Shown piece after piece: positions 6,001 through 8,183 of a DNA stretch of 8,183 nucleotides. This stretch comes from Caulobacteraceae bacterium (lineage in GTDB: Bacteria > Pseudomonadota > Alphaproteobacteria > Caulobacterales > Caulobacteraceae). The position numbers and the translations under genes are program-made. How positions within the stretch are numbered: position 1 is the stretch's first letter; each line of letters opens with the position of its first letter. The stretch spans positions 1 to 8,183 of the forward strand of contig SDZP01000149.1 in assembly GCA_004144935.1 (NCBI GenBank). Direction: 5' to 3'. The notes below the pieces were generated by a model. The model worked only from the letters and a program-made list of their open reading frames with translations. It made no database searches and was not told where the DNA came from.

Positions 6001-8183
6001 GCGCCGCGACGGAAGCCGGCACGGCGGCGGGCACGAACGCCAGCGGCAATGTCCTGACCAACGATACCGATGTTGACAGCGGCGACGCCAAGACCGTCTC
6101 GGCCCTCACCGGCGGCGCGGTCGGCTCGGCGCTGAGCGGGACCTACGGCGCCCTGACGCTCAATGCCGACGGCTCCTATTCCTACGCCGTCGACAACGCC
6201 AACGTGGCCGTGAACGCCCTGCGCACCAACGCCGACACCCTGACCGATGTCTTCACCTACACGGTGACCGACACGGCCGGGGCGACCAGCTCGACCACCC
6301 TGACCATCACCGTCCGCGGCGCCAACGACGCCCCGGTCGCCGTCGCCGACACCGGCGCGGCGGTCGAGGCCGGGACGGCGGCGGGATCGAACGCCACCGG
6401 CAACGTCCTGACCAACGACACCGACGTCGATGCCGGCGACGGCAAGACCGTCTCGGCCGTCACCGGCGGCACGGTCGGCTCGGCCCTGGCCGGCGCCTAC
6501 GGCAGCCTGACCCTCAACGCCGACGGGACCTACAGCTACGCCGTCGACAACGGCAACAACGCCGTCCAGGCCCTGCGCACCGCCGGCCAGACGCTGACCG
6601 ACAGCTTCACCTACACGGTACGCGACACGGCGGGCGCGACCAGCTCGACCACCCTGACCATCACCCTCCAGGGCGCCAACGACGCGCCGGTCGCCGTGGC
6701 GGACAGCGGATCGGCCACCGAGGCCGGCGTCGCGGCGGGGGCGAACGGCACGGGCAACGTCCTGACCAACGACACCGACGTCGACAGCGGCGATGCGAAG
6801 ACCGTCTCGGCCCTAAGCGGCGGGACGGTGGGGTCGGCCTCTGCCGGCGCCTATGGCTCGCTGACGTTGAACGCCGACGGGACCTACAGCTACGCCGTCG
6901 ACAACGGCAATGCGGCGGTCGATGCCCTCGCCGCCGGCCAGACGCTGACCGATGTCTTCAGCTACACGGTGACCGACACGGCCGGGGCGACCAGCGCGAC
7001 GACCCTGACCATCACCGTCAGCGGCGCCAACGACGCGCCGGTGGCCGTCAATGACAGCGGTTCGGCCACCGAGGCCGGCGTCGCGGCGGGCGCGAACGCG
7101 ACGGGCAACGTGCTGACCAACGACACCGATGTCGACAGCGGCGACAGCCGCACCGTCTCCGCCCTGGGCGGCGGCGCGGTCGGTGCGGCGCTGGCCGGGA
7201 CCTACGGCGCCCTGACCCTCAACGCCGACGGCAGCTACAGCTACGTCGTCGACAACGCCAACGCGGCGGTGAACGCCCTGCGCCAGGCCGCCGACACCCT
7301 GACCGACAGCTTCACCTACACGGTGCGGGACGCGGCCGGGGCGACCAGCACGGCGACCCTGACCGTCACCGTCCACGGCGCCAACGACGCCCCGATCGCG
7401 GTCGATGACAGCGGCGCGGCCAGCAAGGACGGCAATGGGGTTCCCATCGACGCCACCGGCAACGTCCTGACCAACGACACCGACGTCGACGCCGGCGATA
7501 CGAAGACGGTCACCGCCCTCGACGGCGGCGTTGTCGGCAGCGCCCTGGCCGGCGGGCACGGGACCCTGACGCTGCAGGCCGACGGCGCCTATACCTACGT
7601 CACCGACGAGAGCGACCCGGCCGTCCTGGCCCTGGGGCCCACCGACAGCCTCACCGAGACCTTCACCTACACCGTCACCGACGCGGCCGGGGCGACCGAC
7701 ACCGCCGTGCTGACCATCACCGTCTATGGGGCCAATGAGGCGCCGGTCGCCGTCGCCGACGTCGCCACCGCCGTCGAAGCGGGCGTCGTCGCCGGGATCA
7801 ACCCCACCGGCAACGTCCTGACCAACGACACCGACGAGGACGCCGGCGACACCCAGGAGGTCACCCAGGTCCAGTTCGGGGCCACGGCCGGCACGCTGGG
7901 CTCCGCCCTGGCCGGCGCCTACGGCGCGCTGACCCTCAACGCCGACGGCAGCTACAGCTACGTCGTCGACAACGCCAATGCGGCGGTGGGCGCCCTGCGC
8001 ACGGCCGGCGACACCCTGACCGAGACCTTCAGCTACACGATGCGTGACGCGGTCGGGATCACCAGCTCGACCACCCTGACCATCACCCTCCAGGGCGCCA
8101 ACGACGCCCCGCTTGCCGGCGACGATCTGGGCAGCGCCACCGACGGCGGCCCCAACGGCTCGGGCAATGTCCTGACCAACGAC
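3..8183 (+). CDS. Giant RTX/VCBS-repeat surface protein, internal fragment open at both ends
   Basis: A single reading frame runs through the whole window without a stop: at least 2727 residues, with start and stop both outside. Visible domains, in order, are GQRF/GGFVIAW repeats (residues 2-243), a beta-helix-like region (246 to about 565), six RTX nonapeptides (585-638), a beta-rich linker, four degenerate nonapeptides (802-837), a serralysin-like segment, a divergent VCBS domain (912-1037) and a long VCBS/cadherin-like array (1038 onward). No Cys codon was noticed, Lys is scarce, and Asp, Thr, Ala and Gly dominate, as is usual for secreted calcium-binding repeat proteins. Proteins of this architecture are typically exported by type I secretion and work outside the cell in adhesion or biofilm formation. 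That function is inferred, since no secretion signal, retention module or transporter gene is in view. Codon use is uniform throughout, giving no sign of recent transfer. No gene symbol is justified. Confidence 0.95.
6..728 (+). repeat. Four and a part ~56-residue GQRF/GGFVIAW repeats
   Basis: In-frame repeats start at 6, 174, 348, 513 and 684, giving lengths of 56, 58, 55 and 57 residues plus a partial fifth. Each opens with W/Y-G-[VI]-x-x-[QH]-R-[FY]-[ND]-A-x-G (WGVYGQRFNADG at 174, YGIAGQRYNAAG at 348), continues with an E-F-L-V-N-T-like strand, and ends with a GGFVIAW-type strand followed by an acidic DGS loop (residues 99-105 and 154-160). The array enters from the left edge, so more copies may lie upstream. 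The length and the Trp-ended beta-strand pattern resemble blades of a beta-propeller or a similar all-beta fold. This type is common at the N-terminal side of RTX proteins in alphaproteobacteria. The fold is inferred and the binding partner is unknown. Confidence 0.8.
738..1512 (+). other. Parallel beta-helix-like domain (pectate-lyase-like fold)
   Basis: Residues 246-504 read as a right-handed parallel beta-helix. The region opens with VVDAAHGGDNAND, then STLQEALDAAEDGDTVIL (789-842) and GGTYNL, which is the usual first turn of such folds: an amphipathic capping helix followed by GDTVxLxxGxY. Further on come short strand-turn rungs with recurring N-x-F or S-x-F steps: SDSTFGG near 1155, LDSLFTGG near 1245, LENVFSG near 1311, QDNTFSG near 1386 and GQNAF near 1470. 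Members of this fold bind or cleave polysaccharides, or act as passive stalks. No catalytic set of a known lyase or hydrolase can be identified by eye, so a binding or structural role is as likely as an enzymatic one. Confidence 0.65.
1521..1700 (+). other. Second beta-helix opening motif, truncated copy
   Basis: LSTLKEALATAQAGDTI, followed by a G-D-Y turn and LTVADDNLTINAP, repeats the plan of the first opening motif at 783-945 (STLQEALDAAEDGDTVIL, then GGTY, then DDLRIKNAAG). Here the helix rungs that should follow are almost absent. The chain passes through about 40 residues of strand-like sequence straight into RTX nonapeptides. It may be a remnant of a second beta-helix domain or a short adaptor that continues the coil into the RTX beta-roll, which is itself a parallel helix. 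The homology to the first motif is visible in the sequence; the structural role is inferred. Confidence 0.6.
1755..1916 (+). repeat. Six tandem RTX calcium-binding nonapeptides
   Basis: Six uninterrupted 27-base units encode nonapeptides: HAGSGADSV, HGAAGNDQL, NGRDGADQL, FGDAGDDVL, NGGGGDDVL and QGGADNDRY. They match the RTX consensus GGxGxDxUx (U is a large hydrophobic residue), and units 4 and 5 fit it best. In known RTX proteins consecutive units build a parallel beta-roll that binds one calcium per turn between neighbouring Gly/Asp loops and folds only in the calcium-rich exterior. The following GEGHDTVTDASG is the usual closing strand after such blocks. The family assignment is firm. Actual calcium binding is expected from the family but not demonstrated here. 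Confidence 0.93.
1917..2405 (+). other. RTX-associated beta-rich linker
   Basis: This stretch joins the two nonapeptide blocks. It starts with GEGHDTVTDASGAADVLAL, which commonly follows RTX units. A Thr/Val/Ala-rich segment follows (about 1986-2285), containing GIEAVEVTLDNNDGV and VRIVGGTGANVIDASG, which looks like slowly diverging beta-helix or beta-roll turns. It ends with NDTVDYSAETDSG, VTVNLAAGTATD and DTLSGVENVITG (2286-2411), the classic module that introduces another RTX block in large alphaproteobacterial calcium-binding proteins. No enzymatic motif is seen. Confidence 0.7.
2406..2513 (+). repeat. Second RTX block, four degenerate nonapeptides
   Basis: Four 27-base units encode ITGAGADSI, TGSSVANRI, EAGAGNDSI and AGGAGRDSF. 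Units 1, 3 and 4 keep the Gly and Asp positions of the RTX consensus. Unit 2 has lost both central Gly and Asp and probably cannot complete a calcium site. The block is directly followed by a serralysin-like closing segment, so it is best read as a second, shorter beta-roll. Confidence 0.85.
2514..2735 (+). other. Serralysin-type RTX closing segment
   Basis: FVFRAGFGQDTISDFSPSNE, then ILRFDAAVF, resembles the segment after the RTX roll in serralysin-like C-terminal domains (pattern F-x-F, G-x-D-x-I-x-D-F-x-P, D/E-x-L-x-F). It is followed by a strand pair (GGDTVITAG, NTLTLTGVTLAQL) that is also typical. In serralysins and many type I substrates this segment sits at the very C-terminus next to the secretion signal. 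Here it is internal, followed by at least 1815 more residues, so it presumably acts as a folding cap rather than as the export signal. Confidence 0.7.
2736..3113 (+). repeat. Divergent first VCBS domain (126 residues)
   Basis: The domain begins NDAPTL and ends just before the next NDAPV. It shows the canonical VCBS plan: a strand rich in ADDVDG, then AGVYGQAVLTV, YTLDNARPATQAL, QTGQTVTETFTV and a VVDDGGLTAT strand. It is longer than the domains that follow and lacks their EAG, GNVLTNDTD and LNADGSYSY signatures, so it belongs to a different subfamily and did not arise by the recent amplification that produced the array. The name VCBS refers to Vibrio, Colwellia, Bradyrhizobium and Shewanella, where the domain was first noted. 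Such domains are immunoglobulin-like spacers in large adhesins. Confidence 0.8.
3114..5615 (+). repeat. Higher-order repeat block A (domains 1-7)
   Basis: Seven consecutive domains form a 2502-base (834-residue) block that corresponds position by position to the next seven. Diagnostic features by position: position 1 has VQALRTAAQTLT; position 2 has VNALRT with a closing RG[TA]; position 3 has EAGTxAGSN and VQALRxAG; position 4 has GSATEAGVAAG, ALSGGTVGSA and YSYAVDN; position 5 has RTVSAL, VGAALAG and STATLTVTV; position 6 has DPAVVALGPTDS and TDTAVLTITV; position 7 starts NESP and carries VTQVKFGAT. Confidence 0.75.
4896..5249 (+). repeat. Variant VCBS domain 6 (GPTDS type)
   Basis: This domain departs from the array consensus in three places. 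The N-terminal EAGVAAG segment is replaced by ASLGSDGGPAND. The VVDNANAAVxALRTA segment is replaced by DELDPAVVALGPTDS. The last strands read TDTAVLTITVFG instead of TSxTTLTITIQG. Domain 13 (7383-7733) shares all three departures (ASKDGNGVPID, DESDPAVLALGPTDS, TDTAVLTITVYG). In both cases the next domain opens with NE instead of ND. This is a true subtype, conserved at one position of the seven-domain block, and it may mark a special surface or hinge along the rod. Confidence 0.8.
5616..8099 (+). repeat. Higher-order repeat block B (domains 8-14)
   Basis: This 2484-base (828-residue) block repeats the order of domain types seen in block A: VQALRTAAQTLT in domain 8, VNALRT with a closing RGA in 9, EAGTAAGSN and VQALRTAG in 10, GSATEAGVAAG in 11, RTVSAL with VGAALAG in 12, DPAVLALGPTDS in 13, and an NEAP start with VTQVQFGAT in 14. 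It is 18 bases shorter than block A because domain 10 lacks the four-residue insertion of domain 3 (12 bases), and domains 11 and 13 are each one residue shorter (3 bases each). Many synonymous differences separate the blocks, so the duplication is not recent. Confidence 0.75.
5766..5815 (+). repeat. Exact 50-base match to 6474-6523
   Basis: The 50 bases here, in domain 8, are identical to those at 6474-6523 in domain 10, exactly 708 bases (two domains) downstream. Both encode the VGSALAGAYGSLTLNAD stretch. Most other domain pairs differ at several synonymous sites over the same stretch, so this points to local gene conversion or unequal exchange within the array. The identity was found by reading the sequence; a self-alignment may reveal longer or additional matches. 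Confidence 0.8.
8100..8183 (+). repeat. Start of a fifteenth VCBS domain, atypical
   Basis: The last 28 residues begin NDAPLAGDDLGSATDGG and end GNVLTND at the window edge. They keep the boundary and the GNVLTND landmark, but the spacing between them is four residues shorter than in most domains. The EAGVAAG segment is missing, as in domains 6 and 13. If the seven-domain order continued, this should look like domains 1 and 8, and it does not. The seven-domain pattern therefore seems to stop or change here. Confidence 0.75.

Larger units (their letters stand above)
3114..8183 (+). repeat. Tandem array of 14 complete and one partial VCBS/cadherin-like domains
   Basis: Domains, taken from the N of N-[DE]-x-P, start at 3114, 3468, 3822, 4188, 4542, 4896, 5250, 5616, 5970, 6324, 6678, 7029, 7383, 7734 and 8100. 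Lengths are 354 bases except for domains 3, 7 and 14 (366) and domains 11 and 13 (351). Shared landmarks are NDAPVAVAD, EAGVAAG, GNVLTNDTDVD followed by GD, TVSALxGGTVGSAL, YGALTLNADGSYSY, VVDNANAAV, TLTDSFTYTV, and a closing DTAGAT plus TTLTITIQGA. The acidic NDTDVDxGD loop and the ND at each boundary resemble calcium-binding linkers of cadherin-like domains, so calcium may stiffen the rod. Calcium binding is inferred. The array runs off the right edge and the total count is unknown. Confidence 0.93.

Noticed and set aside
2933..7513. A family of similar minus-strand frames of about 62-109 codons sharing SPASTSVSLVSTLP-like and APAVS-like segments.
   Set aside because: They recur at the domain period because they are antisense to the conserved segment from TYTV-DTAGAT through GNVLTNDTDVD of each VCBS domain. 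They look like a protein family only because the sense strand is repetitive.
6813..7559. A 248-codon open frame on the minus strand with its own repeated Gly/Val/Asp/Arg-rich protein.
   Set aside because: It lies wholly antisense to VCBS domains 11-13. Its apparent repeats are the reverse complement of the 354-base units, and its composition is what high-GC antisense frames give. It has no recognisable domain.
3114..8183. Regular direct repeats that could suggest a CRISPR array or non-coding satellite.
   Set aside because: The unit is about 354 bases, stays a multiple of three, varies mainly at synonymous positions and encodes a recognisable domain, so it is a protein repeat.
1..8183. A search for promoters, ribosome binding sites, terminators, tRNA genes, insertion sequences or attachment sites.
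   Set aside because: All of the window is coding, and GC-rich inverted repeats are expected by chance at this composition. Nothing stood out enough to report.

Overview
The window lies entirely inside one protein-coding gene. The + strand frame whose codons start at positions 3, 6, 9 and so on is open from position 3 to the last base: 2727 codons with no stop, and neither the true start nor the true end is visible. Repeat landmarks stay in that frame from end to end. The DNA is very GC rich (about 70% by eye, not computed), with strong C/G preference at third codon positions (GCC, GGC, GAC, ACC, CTG). The encoded protein is a giant secreted, acidic, Ala/Gly/Thr/Asp-rich repeat protein. This suggests a GC-rich proteobacterium, most likely an alphaproteobacterium of the Caulobacter/Phenylobacterium kind. 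That assignment is inference from composition and protein style only.

Layout, N- to C-terminal (residue n of the fragment is codon start divided by 3): (1) residues 2-243, four and a bit repeats of about 56 residues with GQRF-N-A-G and GGFVIAW signatures; (2) residues 246 to about 565, a parallel beta-helix-like region with two copies of a STLxEALxxAxxGDT opening motif; (3) residues 585-638, six tandem RTX calcium-binding nonapeptides; (4) residues 639-801, an RTX-associated beta-rich linker; (5) residues 802-837, four more degenerate nonapeptides, then a serralysin-like closing segment; (6) residues 912-1037, a divergent VCBS-type domain; (7) residues 1038-2727, fourteen complete bacterial cadherin-like/VCBS repeats of 117-122 residues and the start of a fifteenth, running off the window.

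The most interesting structure is a higher-order organisation of the VCBS array. Repeats 1-7 and 8-14 match position by position, so an ancestral block of seven domains (about 2.5 kb) appears to have been duplicated. The family is best explained as a large calcium-dependent surface adhesin or biofilm protein exported by a type I secretion system. The secretion genes, the N-terminal anchor and the C-terminal signal are outside the window, so that role is inference. There are no RNA genes, mobile elements, CRISPR arrays, promoters or terminators that I can support, and there is no intergenic DNA.
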